64,000 nucleotides of DNA from Streptomyces vilmorinianum (GTDB lineage Bacteria > Actinomycetota > Actinomycetes > Streptomycetales > Streptomycetaceae): contig NZ_CP040244.1 of NCBI RefSeq assembly GCF_005517195.1, positions 3,118,001-3,182,000 of the forward strand, in the 5' to 3' direction. Shown one piece after another: positions 33,783 through 42,685 of the stretch. The position numbers and the translations under genes were made by a program. The notes under the pieces are model-generated. The model was not told where the DNA came from, ran no database searches, and was given only the letters and a program-made list of their open reading frames with translations. Each line of letters starts with the position of its first letter. Position 1 is the stretch's first letter.

Positions 33783-35711
33783 TCAGAGAGCCACCACGGT
33801 CACCTCGGTCGCCTTGACGCCCGTCCAGACGGACACACCGTCCGCCAGGCCGAGTTCGGCCGCCGCCTGCGGGGTGATCTCGGCGACGAGGGACGGCACC
33901 CGCTCCGAGGTGATCAGCACACGCAGCCGGCTGCCGCTGGCCGTGATCTCCCGTACCGTGCCGGGCCAGACGTTACGGGGGCTCCCCCCGGGCTTCTCAC
34001 GGTGTACGGAGACGGCCTCGGGCGCGATGATCGCGAGGGCGGCCGTGCCGGGCGGCAGCGGGTCGGCCGCGACCAGCGTGCCGCCGTCGTCGAGCGCGAG
34101 GCCGGCGTCGGTGGCCGTGCCGGGCCAGGCGTTGCGGCCGAGCATCCGGGCGACCCACGGGGAGCGCGGATGGCGGGTGACCTCGGCGGGGGCGGCGTCC
34201 TGCAGGGCGCGCCCGTCCTCCAGGACGAGGACCCGGTCGGCGAGCGAGACGGCCTCGACGGGGTCGTGGGTGACGATCAGACAGACGCCGCCGAAGCCCG
34301 AGAGGTGGGAGCGCAGCATGTGCCGTACCTGCGCCCGGGTCGTCTGGTCGAGCGCGGCGAGCGGCTCGTCGAGCAGCAGCAGCCGGGGACGGGCGGCGAG
34401 CGCGCGGGCCAGGGCGACCCGCTGGGCCTGACCGCCGGAGAGCTCGGCGGGGCGGCGGTGCGCGAGGTGCCCGACCCCGAGCCGGTCCAGCCAGAGCCGG
34501 GCCTCGCGCCGCGCCTCGGCACGCGCGACGCCGCGGGCACGCAAGCCGTACGCCGTGTTGGCGAGCGCGGACAGATGCGGGAAGAGGGCCCCGTCCTGGG
34601 GAACCCAGGCGACCTGCCGCCGGTGCGCGGGCAGCTCGCTGACCTCGGTCCCGCCGAGCCGGAGGGTGGCATGGGCCCGGTCCGTCAGACCGAGCAGCGC
34701 GCGCAACAGGGTCGTCTTCCCGGCGCCGTTGGGGCCGACGACGGCGATCGTGGTGCCGGGCTCCGCGTCCAGCGTGAGCCGGTTGAAGCCGGTGACCTCG
34801 GCCCGCAGCGACCACCGCTCCCCGGACGGTACGGCGGAGCCCTCCGCCGGGGCCGGGCCCGGCTCATCGACGGCGGGCGCGGGTGCGGCACGCCGTGGGG
34901 CCGGGGCTCCGCCGGTCCACCGGCCGCGCAGCGCGACCAGCACGGCCATCGCGATGGCGAGCAGGAGGAGGGAGACCGAGGTCGCGGCCTGCGGTTCCTC
35001 CTGGAGCAGCAGATACACCTGGAGCGGCAGGGTCTGGGTGGTGCCGGGCAGGTTCCCGGCGAACGTGATGGTGGCGCCGAACTCGCCGAGCGCCCGCGCC
35101 CAGGTGAGGGCGGCGCCGGCGATCAGTCCGGGCGCGACCATCGGAAGGGTGACGGTGAAGAAGACCCGTACCGGCGAGGCGCCGAGCGAGGCCGCCGTCT
35201 CCTCGTACCGCGGCCGCAGCCCACCCAGCGCGCCCTCCAGGCTGATCACCAGGAACGGCATGGCGACGAAGGTCGCGGCGAGCACCGCGCCCGAGGTGTG
35301 GAACGGGAAGGTGACGCCGAACGTGCTCTCCAGCCAGGGGCCGAGCAGACCGCGGCGGCCGAACGCGAGCAGCAGCGCCACCCCGCCGACGGTCGGAGGC
35401 AGCACCATCGGCAGCAGCACCAGGGAGCGCACGAAGCCCTTGCCGGGGAACGGCACGCGCGCCAGCAGCCAGGCCAGCGGAACGCCGAGCACCAGGGAGA
35501 GGCCGAGCGCCCAGAACGACACGATCAGCGACAGCTTGAGCGCCTGGACGGTGCCGGGGTCCGTCAGATGGCCGCCGAGCTCGCTCCACTCGGTCCGGCC
35601 GAGGATGCCGATCAGCGGCAGCAGCAGGAACGCGATGGCGAGCAGCGCCGGGAGCGCGAGGACGACCGGTGTGCGCGGCCCGGGCGCGCGGCCGGGAAGA
35701 CGCGTACTCAT
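33783..35711 (-). CDS. modBC: Fused molybdate ABC transporter permease and ATP-binding protein (ModB-ModC)
   Basis: A 642-residue fusion. Residues 1-250 are the ModB-type permease with six hydrophobic segments and the EAA loop ([21 protein letters not shown]). A Pro/Ala-rich linker covers about 268-300. Residues about 300-530 are the ATPase with Walker A GPNGAGKT near 325, signature [16 protein letters not shown], Walker [14 protein letters not shown] and a switch His in CLIVTHD. A TOBE domain ends the protein. The fused arrangement is usual for Streptomyces. ATG 35711 overlaps the modA stop (ATGA), so the two are coupled. The transporter imports molybdate (or tungstate) for molybdenum cofactor enzymes. 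Confidence 0.93.
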   Translation of the reverse strand: MSTRLPGRAPGPRTPVVLALPALLAIAFLLLPLIGILGRTEWSELGGHLTDPGTVQALKLSLIVSFWALGLSLVLGVPLAWLLARVPFPGKGFVRSLVLLPMVLPPTVGGVALLLAFGRRGLLGPWLESTFGVTFPFHTSGAVLAATFVAMPFLVISLEGALGGLRPRYEETAASLGASPVRVFFTVTLPMVAPGLIAGAALTWARALGEFGATITFAGNLPGTTQTLPLQVYLLLQEEPQAATSVSLLLLAIAMAVLVALRGRWTGGAPAPRRAAPAPAVDEPGPAPAEGSAVPSGERWSLRAEVTGFNRLTLDAEPGTTIAVVGPNGAGKTTLLRALLGLTDRAHATLRLGGTEVSELPAHRRQVAWVPQDGALFPHLSALANTAYGLRARGVARAEARREARLWLDRLGVGHLAHRRPAELSGGQAQRVALARALAARPRLLLLDEPLAALDQTTRAQVRHMLRSHLSGFGGVCLIVTHDPVEAVSLADRVLVLEDGRALQDAAPAEVTRHPRSPWVARMLGRNAWPGTATDAGLALDDGGTLVAADPLPPGTAALAIIAPEAVSVHREKPGGSPRNVWPGTVREITASGSRLRVLITSERVPSLVAEITPQAAAELGLADGVSVWTGVKATEVTVVAL

Positions 35712-36499
35712 CGCCGTTCCTGGAACCCGGCGTCCCGGAGGATCTTCTGCGCCTCGGGCGTGCTCAGCCAGGCCACGAACGCGGCCGCGGCCTCGGGGTG
35801 CTTCGAGCTGTTCAGCGTGGCGGCCGGATAGGAGGCGACGGCGTTCTGGGCGTCGGGGATCTCGACGGCGTCGACCTTGTCGGCGGCGCTCGCGGCGTCC
35901 GTCCGGTAGACGAGTCCGGCGTCGGCCTCTCCGAGCTCGACCTTGCTGAGCACGGAGCGGACGCTCGGTTCCTGGGAGACCGGCCGCACCGAGATCCCCT
36001 GGGCGTCGAGGATCTTCCTGCTGTAGCGGCCGGCCGGCACCTCGGGGGCCGCGAGCACGACCTTCAGCCGCGCGTCGCCGAGGTCCTTCAGTTCGTCGAC
36101 GCTCCTGGGGTTGCCCTCCCCGGTGGCGATGACGAGCCGGTTCTCGGCGATGACGGTGGGCGTGCCCGTCTCGGCCTTCAGCCCGTCCATGGTCGTGGTG
36201 TCGGCGGTGACCAGGGCGTCGGCGGGCGCGCCCTGCCGTACCTGGGAGGCCAGCTCCTGCGAACCGGCGAAGGAGAAGGTCACCTCGGTGCCCGGATGCG
36301 TCTTCTCGTACGCGGCGCCGGCGGTCGTGAAGACGTCGGTGAGCGAGGCCGCGGCGAGGACCGTCAGGCGGGTCCTGGCGGTGCCCCCGGAAGGTTCCGT
36401 GGACGGTGCGCCGCCGTCGCAGGCCGTCAGTGACACGAGCAGCCCCGCCGTCAGGACGGCGGCGGCGCGGCGACCGGTGAAGCTGTGGATCAGACGCAT
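35708..36499 (-). CDS. modA: Molybdate-binding lipoprotein ModA
   Basis: A 263-residue solute-binding protein. A lipoprotein signal ends at the box SLTAC (Cys about 26). The family pattern is seen as [13 protein letters not shown] near the mature N-terminus, [14 protein letters not shown], and in the C-terminal half [10 protein letters not shown] and [22 protein letters not shown] 36499 is set by AAGGAG ten bases upstream; the region before it (36500-36584) contains only a 9-bp repeat. It delivers molybdate to the fused ModBC permease, with which it overlaps by four bases. The HTH-TOBE gene lies upstream on the same strand. Confidence 0.94.
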   Translation of the reverse strand: MRLIHSFTGRRAAAVLTAGLLVSLTACDGGAPSTEPSGGTARTRLTVLAAASLTDVFTTAGAAYEKTHPGTEVTFSFAGSQELASQVRQGAPADALVTADTTTMDGLKAETGTPTVIAENRLVIATGEGNPRSVDELKDLGDARLKVVLAAPEVPAGRYSRKILDAQGISVRPVSQEPSVRSVLSKVELGEADAGLVYRTDAASAADKVDAVEIPDAQNAVASYPAATLNSSKHPEAAAAFVAWLSTPEAQKILRDAGFQERR

Positions 36500-36530
36500 G
36501 GGGACAGCACTCCTTGGGCGCGCGCCGCTC

Positions 36531-36563
36531 GCTCGGGTCGCTCGGGTCGCTCGGGTCGCTCGG
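36531..36563. repeat. 9-bp tandem repeat upstream of modA
   Basis: Three exact copies of GCTCGGGTC plus a fourth partial copy lie in the 85-bp space between the HTH-TOBE gene and modA, inside the likely leader of modA. Confidence 0.85.
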
Positions 36564-36584
36564 GGACGGATGGGAGTCCGCCCG

Positions 36585-36980
36585 TCAGGCGCGGTCGATG
36601 TGCACATTGGTCGACTTCACGCGGGCGGTGGCCTGCATGCCGACTTCCAGACCCAACTCCTCGACGGCCTCCCGCGTGAGCAGCGAGACGAGCCGGTGCG
36701 GGCCGGCCTGGATCTCCACCTGCGCGGCGACATCGCCGAGCTTCACGGCGGTGACGATGCCGGAGAAGGCGTTGCGGGCCGAGGTGTACGGGACCTCCTC
36801 GTCGCCCTGTGCGGCCTGCGCGATCTCGATGGAGAACGCCGCGAGGTCGCGGCCGTCGATGAGACGACGGCCGCTGTCGTCGCGATGGGTCGCGACCCGG
36901 CCGGCGTCCGCCCAGCGGCGCGCGGTGTCGGGGCTGACGCCCAGCAGACGCGCCGCCTGTCCGATGGTGTAGGACTGCAT
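36585..36980 (-). CDS. HTH-TOBE molybdate-responsive regulator
   Basis: A 131-residue protein. An N-terminal MerR-like/excisionase-type helix-turn-helix ([25 protein letters not shown]) is followed by a molybdopterin-type TOBE domain ([24 protein letters not shown] through STNVHID). HTH-TOBE proteins sense molybdate and control mod operons, so this is the probable local regulator. It lies 85 bp before modA on the same strand. The start ATG 36980 has only a weak ribosome site. Two direct copies of GCATCTGC, 31 bp apart, lie upstream at 37008-37046 and could be its operator. Confidence 0.9.
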   Translation of the reverse strand: MQSYTIGQAARLLGVSPDTARRWADAGRVATHRDDSGRRLIDGRDLAAFSIEIAQAAQGDEEVPYTSARNAFSGIVTAVKLGDVAAQVEIQAGPHRLVSLLTREAVEELGLEVGMQATARVKSTNVHIDRA

Positions 36981-37007
36981 GTGCGCCACGCTAGGCCTCT
37001 CGGCCTG

Positions 37008-37046
37008 GCATCTGCAATCGATCACCCTGAATCTCGTAGCATCTGC
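37008..37046. promoter_or_regulatory. Two direct repeats upstream of the HTH-TOBE gene
   Basis: GCATCTGC occurs at 37008-37015 and again at 37039-37046, spaced about three helical turns, between 28 and 66 bp before the regulator start. This arrangement fits a cooperative operator, perhaps for the HTH-TOBE protein itself. Confidence 0.4.
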
Positions 37047-37130
37047 CACCCGCCTTGGCGGAAGGTCCAAGGTGCGCTGCGTGAGGCTGCGTGCGGCTGT
37101 GTGAGTTCCGGTCGTTCCGGCGCCCCGTCC

Positions 37131-37613
37131 TCAACCGGTCCGTCCGGACGCCCGCCCCACCGCCTCCACCAGCGGCAGCAGCCGGTGCGCTACTCGCTCG
37201 CGCAGCGCCATCTCCGTACGGGTGCGGACCACGCCGGGCAGCTGGATCAGCCGCTGGATCACGTCCTCCAGATGACCGTTGTCCCGGGCCACCACCCGCG
37301 TCAGCAGATCCCCGCCGCCCGTGATCGAGAACGCCTCGACGATCTCCGGCACGGCGGCGAGCGCGTCGCCGACCTCGTCCAGATGCCCCTGCGTGACCTC
37401 GATGTGGACGAACGCGAGCACCGGGTGCCCGAGCGCGGCGGGGGAGAGGACCGGGCCGGTGGCGGTGATCACTCCGTCCCGCTCCAGCCGGTCGATCCGG
37501 GCCTGCACGGTGCCCCGGGCCACGCCCAGGATCCGCGCGTACTCGCGCACACTCGTGCGCGGCTGCTCGATCAGCAGTCGCAGGATGCGGGTGTCGAGCT
37601 CGTCCACCGCCAT
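37131..37613 (-). CDS. Lrp/AsnC family transcriptional regulator
   Basis: A 160-residue regulator. The HTH (TSVREYARILGVARGTVQARIDRLERDGVI, about residues 20-50) is followed by the RAM/ACT-like effector domain, whose Gly loop reads SITGGGDLLTRVVARD, and a C-terminal helix-strand part. ATG 37613 follows GAGGAA. AsnC-type proteins respond to amino acids or their products. The likely target is not adjacent, since the upstream neighbour (37784) is divergent at 170 bp and unrelated. Confidence 0.93.
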   Translation of the reverse strand: MAVDELDTRILRLLIEQPRTSVREYARILGVARGTVQARIDRLERDGVITATGPVLSPAALGHPVLAFVHIEVTQGHLDEVGDALAAVPEIVEAFSITGGGDLLTRVVARDNGHLEDVIQRLIQLPGVVRTRTEMALRERVAHRLLPLVEAVGRASGRTG

Positions 37614-37783
37614 CGTTCCTCGGGTCTCCTTCCGACCGGACCGGATCTCTCGACAGTACCCACGGCGGACCCCGCGGCGAATGCGCGGAGCCGCCGGGGG
37701 TACTCGCGGGGCTCCGCGGTGGTTCGACCTCCGAGCGACGCGCGCCGACCGTCGCCCCGACCGAGGAGCCGAAGGACTGAGCC

Positions 37784-38065
37784 ATGAACACGCCCGAGGA
37801 CCTGTCCGGCGGCCCGCCCGGGTCCGCCGAGTACCGCATCGAGCACTTCAGGGAACGGCTGGCCGACGGAGAGCTGGCCGAGCTCGGCCTGATCGTCGAG
37901 TTGCGCGGGTCCGCCGTGCTGCTCCGGGGCACCGTCCTGACACCCGCCTACCGCGACCGCGTCCTCGACCTCGCGCGCACCGAGCTGGCCGGGCTCACCC
38001 TCCACGACGATGTCGTTGTCGCGGGCAACACCGCACAGCCCGAGCGGGCGGAGGACCTGCCGTGA
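37784..38065 (+). CDS. Small BON-like protein
   Basis: A 93-residue protein. After a Pro/Gly-rich start, residues about 18-80 show the pattern of a BON domain: helix, strand LIVELRGSAVLLRGTVLTPAYR, helix RVLDLARTELAGL, strand VVVAGN. No signal peptide is seen. ATG 37784 has GAAGGA at seven bases. The last codons overlap the GTG of the metallophosphoesterase gene (GTGA), so the two genes are translationally coupled. The function is unknown; the phosphatase partner suggests a scaffold or regulator. Confidence 0.75.
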   Translation: MNTPEDLSGGPPGSAEYRIEHFRERLADGELAELGLIVELRGSAVLLRGTVLTPAYRDRVLDLARTELAGLTLHDDVVVAGNTAQPERAEDLP

Positions 38066-38844
38066 TCCGCGTAGCCGCCGTCGGCGACATCCACCTCGGC
38101 GAGGACAGCCGCGGTCTGCTCAGGCCCGCCTTCGAAACGCTCGGCGAGTCCGCGGACGTCCTGCTCCTCGCCGGCGACCTCACCCGCCACGGCACCGCCG
38201 CCGAAGCGCGCGTCGTGGCCCAGGAGGCCGGCGGACTGCCGATACCCGTCGTCGCCGTTCTCGGCAACCACGACTACCACGCCGACGAACAGGACGCCGT
38301 GGCGGAGATCCTCACCGACGCCGGGGTGCACGTCCTGGAACGGAGCGGCGTCGTCCTGCCCGTCCGGGGCACCCGCCTGGGCATCGCGGGGACCAAGGGC
38401 TTCGGCGGTGGCTTCCCGGGGCGCAGCGCAGGTGAGTTCGGCGAGCCCGAGATGAAGGCGTTCGTACGCCACAGCCGGGACTGCGCGCACGGTCTGGAGC
38501 GGGCGTCGCGCGAGCTGGCGGAGGCCGAGTGCGAGACGAGGATCGCGCTGACGCACTTCTCCCCGGTACCCGACACCCTGGCCGGCGAGCCGCCGGAGAT
38601 CTTCCCCTTCCTGGGCAGCTATCTGCTCGCCGAGGCCATGGACCGGGCCGGAGCGGACCTGGCGGTGCACGGCCACGCCCATCTGGGCACCGAGCACGGT
38701 GTGACCCCGGGCGGCATCCGTGTCCGCAACGTCGCCCAGGCCGTCACCGGCCGCGCCTGCGCCCTCTACCACCTGCACCCCTCGGGTGTGGAGGAGCCCA
38801 TCGGCGCCGGCTCCGCCCGAGCGGCCGGGGAGACCCCGAGGTGA
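38062..38844 (+). CDS. Metallophosphoesterase (calcineurin-like)
   Basis: A 260-residue soluble enzyme. Metal-site motifs in order are GDIH (residues 8-11), GDLT (41-44), GNHDYH (around 70-75), ALTHFSP (middle) and HGHAHLGTEHG (about 215-225). All five are intact. GTG 38062 overlaps the stop of the BON-like gene. The family cleaves phosphoesters or nucleotides; the substrate is unknown. An SRPBCC gene follows 72 bp later in the same direction. Confidence 0.92.
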   Translation: MIRVAAVGDIHLGEDSRGLLRPAFETLGESADVLLLAGDLTRHGTAAEARVVAQEAGGLPIPVVAVLGNHDYHADEQDAVAEILTDAGVHVLERSGVVLPVRGTRLGIAGTKGFGGGFPGRSAGEFGEPEMKAFVRHSRDCAHGLERASRELAEAECETRIALTHFSPVPDTLAGEPPEIFPFLGSYLLAEAMDRAGADLAVHGHAHLGTEHGVTPGGIRVRNVAQAVTGRACALYHLHPSGVEEPIGAGSARAAGETPR

Positions 38845-38916
38845 ATGAAGTCCCGTACGACGGGCACGCGAGTGATGGGCGATTGATCCGGATTGACCGA
38901 CTGAGGAGGAATTCCC

Positions 38917-39429
38917 GTGAGTATGGTGAAGGAATCCATCGACGTCGACGTACCGGTGCACCGCGCGTACAACCAGTGGACGCAGTTCGAGGACTTCCCG
39001 ACCTTCATGGCGGGCGTGGAGGAAGTCCGCCAGCTGGACGACAGGCACTGCCACTGGAAGACGAAGGTGGCCGGGGTCCGGCGTGAGTTCGACACCGAGA
39101 TCGTCGACCAGCTCCCCGACGAACGGATCTCCTGGCGCACGGTCGCCGGCGACGCCAAGCAGAAGGGCGTCGTCACGTTCCAGCCCCTCGACGAGGCGCA
39201 CACACGCGTCAGCCTGGCCATGGAGTTCGAGCCGGAGGGCATGGTCGAGCGGACGGGGGACACGACCGGGCTTCTCGACCTGAGCATCAGGGCGGACCTG
39301 AGGAGGTTCAAGGGCTACATCGAGGACCGCGGCCAGGAGACCGGCGCGTGGCGTGGCCGCATCACCCCCGGCGAGGCCGGCACGGGGACGATGCCGAGCG
39401 GCAAGTGGGAGCCGCCGCACACCGGGTGA
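38917..39429 (+). CDS. SRPBCC family protein (cyclase/dehydrase-like)
   Basis: A 170-residue START-like protein. The opening VKESIDVDVPVHRAYNQWTQFEDFPTFM and the strand pattern to SLAMEFEPEGMVE are typical of the stress-associated SRPBCC group found beside osmotic-stress genes. GTG 38917 is chosen because AGGAGG lies seven bases upstream. A tail of about 25 residues (ITPGEAGTGTMPSGK) extends past the core fold. The 31-bp minisatellite begins 20 bp after its stop. Confidence 0.9.
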   Translation: MSMVKESIDVDVPVHRAYNQWTQFEDFPTFMAGVEEVRQLDDRHCHWKTKVAGVRREFDTEIVDQLPDERISWRTVAGDAKQKGVVTFQPLDEAHTRVSLAMEFEPEGMVERTGDTTGLLDLSIRADLRRFKGYIEDRGQETGAWRGRITPGEAGTGTMPSGKWEPPHTG

Positions 39430-39448
39430 CACGGAGCCGGTGGCAGGG

Positions 39449-39580
39449 GCCGGGCGCGCGAGCCCGGCCCCTGAGCCACGCCGGCCGCGCGAGCCCGGCC
39501 CCTGAGCCGCGCCGGGCGCGTGAGTTCGGCCCCTGCGCCACGCCGGACGCGTGAGCTCGTCTCCTGAGCCACGCCGGGAC
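39449..39580. repeat. 31-bp tandem repeat (minisatellite), four copies
   Basis: Four consecutive 31-bp units (starting at 39449, 39480, 39511 and 39542) differ by a few bases each. A 7-8 bp partial fifth copy follows at 39573. Units contain GAGCCCGGCCCCTGAGCC. The repeats have no spacers and no reading frame. Together with unique sequence to 39861 (including GGATGT/ACATCC inverted halves around 39700) they fill the 432-bp gap before the FUSC gene. Confidence 0.85.
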
Positions 39581-39861
39581 GAAAACGATCATCACCGCCC
39601 GCGCTGATCCGTTGGCCCGCCGGTGGTCGAACAGTACGGTCTCCGACTGGGCCAATGGCGCAGTGTCGAGCGGGCCGGTTGAGCCATTGTGTGAACGGAT
39701 GTTTCCCTGGGGACATCCATGTACCAGCGGCGCCGCGCAGCGCCGGACGGCAACGAGGCCGGATCCGGACCGCGGCGCCTTCGCCGTGCCCACACGGCCG
39801 CCCCACACCCCGGGCGGCGTACGGCCCGGCGCGCACCACTGCGAGGGGGCGGCACACCGCC

Positions 39862-41373
39862 GTGAAGAGGATGTTCGTGGCTCCGGACCCGGGGCTTGTG
39901 AGGCTCAGGATCGCGCTCCGAGCCGTGATCGGTGTCGGGCTCGCCGTCGCCGTCGCCGAGCTGTGCGGGCTCTCCCTCGCAGCCTCGATCACCGGTGGGC
40001 TCGCGGCCCTCCTCGCCCTCTTCACGGTCATGGACGCGAGCGTGCGCGCCCAGACGGTGACCACGGCCCTGCTGCCGGCCGCCGGATTCCCGGTCCTCGC
40101 CCTGGCGACCACCCTGCACGGCCTCGACCTCGTCCGGGACGCCGCGTTCATCGCCGTCGTCTTCTGCGGGGTCTACGCCCGCCGCTGGGGCCCCCGGGGC
40201 CATGCGCTCGGGATCTTCGCGTTCATGAACTTCTTCATCACGCAGTTCCTGCACGCCGTCCCCGCCCAGCTGCCGGAGCTGTACGGAGCCGTCGCCCTGG
40301 CGCTGGTCGCCGCCGCCGTGGTGCGGTTCGTCCTGTGGCCCATCGAGCGGCGTACTCCGCCTCCGGCCGTTCCGGCGGGACTGCCCGGTACGGGGCTGGC
40401 CCGGCCCACCACCCGGCAGGCGTTCCAGGCCGCCGCCGCGTGCACGGTCGCCCTGGCCGTCGGACAGCTCGTCTCGGACGAACGCTGGTACTGGGCCGTC
40501 GGCACGGCGTGGTGGATCTTCGTCAACACCGCCTCGCGCGGGGAGACCCTGGTCCGTGGCTTCCGCCGCGTCCTGGGGACCGTCATCGGGATCGTCGTCG
40601 GGCTGCTCGTCGCCGTCCCGCTCCAGGGGGCGCCGCTGCCGACCGCCGTCCTCGTGGCCCTCTGCGTCTTCGGCATCTTCTACACCGCCCCCGTCTCCTA
40701 CAGCTGGATGATGCTGGCGGTCACGGTGATGGCGGGACTCCTCTACGGCCTGCTCGGCGTCCTCGACGCCGGCCTCCTCGTCCTGCGGCTGGCCGAGACG
40801 GCCGTCGGCGCGGTGTGCGCCTCACTCGCCGTGGTGATCGTGCTGCCCGTGACCACCCACGCCACGAACGACGCCTGGATCCAGCGCGTCCTGTGGTGCG
40901 TGCACGTGTGCACCGCCGAGGCGGCCGCGCGCCTCGCCGGGTCGCCCACCGCCGACCCCACGCCGCACGCCAAGGAGCTGGAGCTGCTCCTCGGGCGGGT
41001 GCGCCTCTCCCTTGCCCCGCTGGTCCACCCGCTCAGCCCGTACCGGGCCCGCAAGGCGCGTGCCCGCCGGGTGCTGGCCCTCCTCGACGCGTGCGCGCAC
41101 GAGGTCCGCGGGCTGGTCTCGGTCGCCTCCGACCCGGACGCCAGCCACGACGCCCGCCTCGCGGCCGCCTGCTGGCGCGTCGAGTCGGCCGTCGAGGCCC
41201 TGACCGCGCCCGGAGCCGACCGGCCCCGCAAGGTCACCACGGCGCCCGCGACGGCCTCGGCAGCGCCCGCCGGCCCGCCGGCGCTCGCGCACGTGCACGG
41301 CCTCGAGAGGCTGCTCGCCGAGCTCGGCGAGCCCCTGCACACCTCTCCGCGCTCCCCGCTCGTGGGCTCCTGA
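39862..41373 (+). CDS. FUSC family inner-membrane protein
   Basis: A 503-residue membrane protein with two groups of hydrophobic segments (about residues 15-160 and 190-330) of the fusaric-acid-resistance / aromatic-acid-exporter (FUSC, YccS/AaeB-like) type: NTASRGETLVRGFRRVLGTVIG is the family motif. A cytoplasmic helical tail (about 330-503) follows. Members export aromatic acids or maintain envelope homeostasis. GTG 39862 is the preferred start, with GAGGGGG about 13 bases before it; ATG 39871 is an alternative. The promoter lies in unique sequence after the minisatellite. Confidence 0.88.
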   Translation: MKRMFVAPDPGLVRLRIALRAVIGVGLAVAVAELCGLSLAASITGGLAALLALFTVMDASVRAQTVTTALLPAAGFPVLALATTLHGLDLVRDAAFIAVVFCGVYARRWGPRGHALGIFAFMNFFITQFLHAVPAQLPELYGAVALALVAAAVVRFVLWPIERRTPPPAVPAGLPGTGLARPTTRQAFQAAAACTVALAVGQLVSDERWYWAVGTAWWIFVNTASRGETLVRGFRRVLGTVIGIVVGLLVAVPLQGAPLPTAVLVALCVFGIFYTAPVSYSWMMLAVTVMAGLLYGLLGVLDAGLLVLRLAETAVGAVCASLAVVIVLPVTTHATNDAWIQRVLWCVHVCTAEAAARLAGSPTADPTPHAKELELLLGRVRLSLAPLVHPLSPYRARKARARRVLALLDACAHEVRGLVSVASDPDASHDARLAAACWRVESAVEALTAPGADRPRKVTTAPATASAAPAGPPALAHVHGLERLLAELGEPLHTSPRSPLVGS

Positions 41374-41451
41374 CCACCGGAGCGCTCCACGGGCCCACCT
41401 GATCGCGCCCCACCTGATCGCGTCACGCGACCCCGCCGCATGATCCAACAT

Positions 41452-41462
41452 GGTCTAGACCG
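41452..41462. promoter_or_regulatory. DasR-type operator (dre) in lactonase promoter
   Basis: TGGTCTAGACC is the core of the dre site bound by the GntR regulator DasR, which senses glucosamine-6-phosphate. It lies 66 bp before the lactonase start and directly in front of a TAACGT -10-like hexamer (41469-41474), so binding would block RNA polymerase. Confidence 0.7.
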
Positions 41463-41528
41463 CCTGCTAACGTCGGCCCCGACTACGGAGCGGTCGACCG
41501 CGACCGCCCGGCGGCAAGGGGAGAGACC

Positions 41529-42575
41529 ATGGGCGGCACGGGTGCGCGGCGACCGGTACGGGCCTTCATCGGGTCGTTCACCTCGGCGGGGGGCCGGGGC
41601 GTGCTCGCCGCCGACGTGGACGCGGCGACCGGCGCCCTCACCGTCACGGGCGCGACCGACGCGGTCGCGGACCCGTCCTTCCTCGCCCTCGCGGGCGGGG
41701 TGCTCTACGCCGTCTCCGAGACCGAGGAGGGGGCCGTCGCCGCCCTCGACGTCTCCGGGGCCGTCCCCCGCCCCCTCGGCGAGCCCAGGCCCGTCCACGG
41801 CTCCGGACCCACGCACCTCGCCGTCACCTCCGGCCATGTCCTGACGGCCAACTACGGCTGCGGCAGCGTCACCGCCCTGCCCCTCCGCGTCGACGGCTCC
41901 CTCGGGCCGGCCACCGACCACGTCCGGCACGAGGGCTCGGGCCCGGTCGCCGACCGCCAGAGCGGCCCCCACGCCCACCAGGTCCTGCCCGCTCCCGGCG
42001 GCCCGTGGGCGGCGGCCGTGGACCTCGGCACCGACTCCGTACGCGTCTACGCCCTCGACCCCGCGACCGGGGCGCTGCGGCCGCACGGCGAGACCCGCCT
42101 GGACGCGGGCGCCGGACCGCGCCATCTGACCTTCCACCCGGCCGGCACGCACGCCTACGTCCTGAACGAGCTGCGCCCCACCCTCACGGTCTGCCGCTGG
42201 GACGCCGCGGAAGGGGTCCTCGAAGCCCTCGGAGAGGTCCCCGTGCTTCCCGAGGGGGCCATCGCCCCGAGCTACCCCTCCGAGGTCGTCGTGGCGCCCG
42301 ACGGCCGCTTCCTGTGGGTCGCCGTGCGCGGCGACGACTCCCTCGCCGTCCTCGCGCTCGACGCGAGCGGCGAGAAGGCCGAGCTCGTCACCACCGTCCC
42401 CTGCGGCGGGCGCTGGCCCCGCGACCTGACCCTCGACCCCTCGGGGCGGCGTCTCTACGCGGCGAACGAGCGCTCCGGAGACGTCACCTGGTTCGACATC
42501 GACCCGGACAGCGGCATCCCGCGCCGGGCGGGCTCGATCGCCGCCCCCGCGGCTTCCTGCGTCGTCCTCGGCTGA
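41529..42575 (+). CDS. Lactonase family protein (YbhE/6-phosphogluconolactonase-type beta-propeller)
   Basis: A 348-residue seven-bladed propeller protein. Family pattern: AFIGSFTSAGGRGVLAADVD at the start, GPTHLAVTSGHVLTANYG, RQSGPHAHQVLPAPGG (His-Ala-His motif), GAGPRHLTFHP, PSEVVVAPDGRFLWVAVRG, then GGRWPRDLTLDPSGRRLYAANE. No signal peptide is seen. ATG 41529 has AGGGGAGA before it. Related enzymes hydrolyse 6-phosphogluconolactone, so it could serve the pentose phosphate pathway. The upstream dre site suggests control by DasR (GlcN-6-P). A strong hairpin follows the stop. Confidence 0.9.
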   Translation: MGGTGARRPVRAFIGSFTSAGGRGVLAADVDAATGALTVTGATDAVADPSFLALAGGVLYAVSETEEGAVAALDVSGAVPRPLGEPRPVHGSGPTHLAVTSGHVLTANYGCGSVTALPLRVDGSLGPATDHVRHEGSGPVADRQSGPHAHQVLPAPGGPWAAAVDLGTDSVRVYALDPATGALRPHGETRLDAGAGPRHLTFHPAGTHAYVLNELRPTLTVCRWDAAEGVLEALGEVPVLPEGAIAPSYPSEVVVAPDGRFLWVAVRGDDSLAVLALDASGEKAELVTTVPCGGRWPRDLTLDPSGRRLYAANERSGDVTWFDIDPDSGIPRRAGSIAAPAASCVVLG

Positions 42576-42617
42576 GCCTCTGCTGCGCTACCCCGCTACG
42601 GACGCCGGCACACGGAA

Positions 42618-42648
42618 GGGCCCGTACCGGATCGTCCGGTACGGGCCC
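42618..42648. terminator. Strong bidirectional terminator
   Basis: A perfect 14-bp stem (GGGCCCGTACCGGA pairing with TCCGGTACGGGCCC) with a 3-base loop lies between the convergent lactonase and CbiX-like genes. It can serve both. Confidence 0.9.
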
Positions 42649-42685
42649 TCCCGTGAATTCCACCCGTCGGCGCGGCCCGCGCCGC

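Noticed and set aside
39449..39580. 31-bp repeat considered as a CRISPR array
   Set aside because: The units are directly adjacent with no spacers, and no cas gene is in the window.
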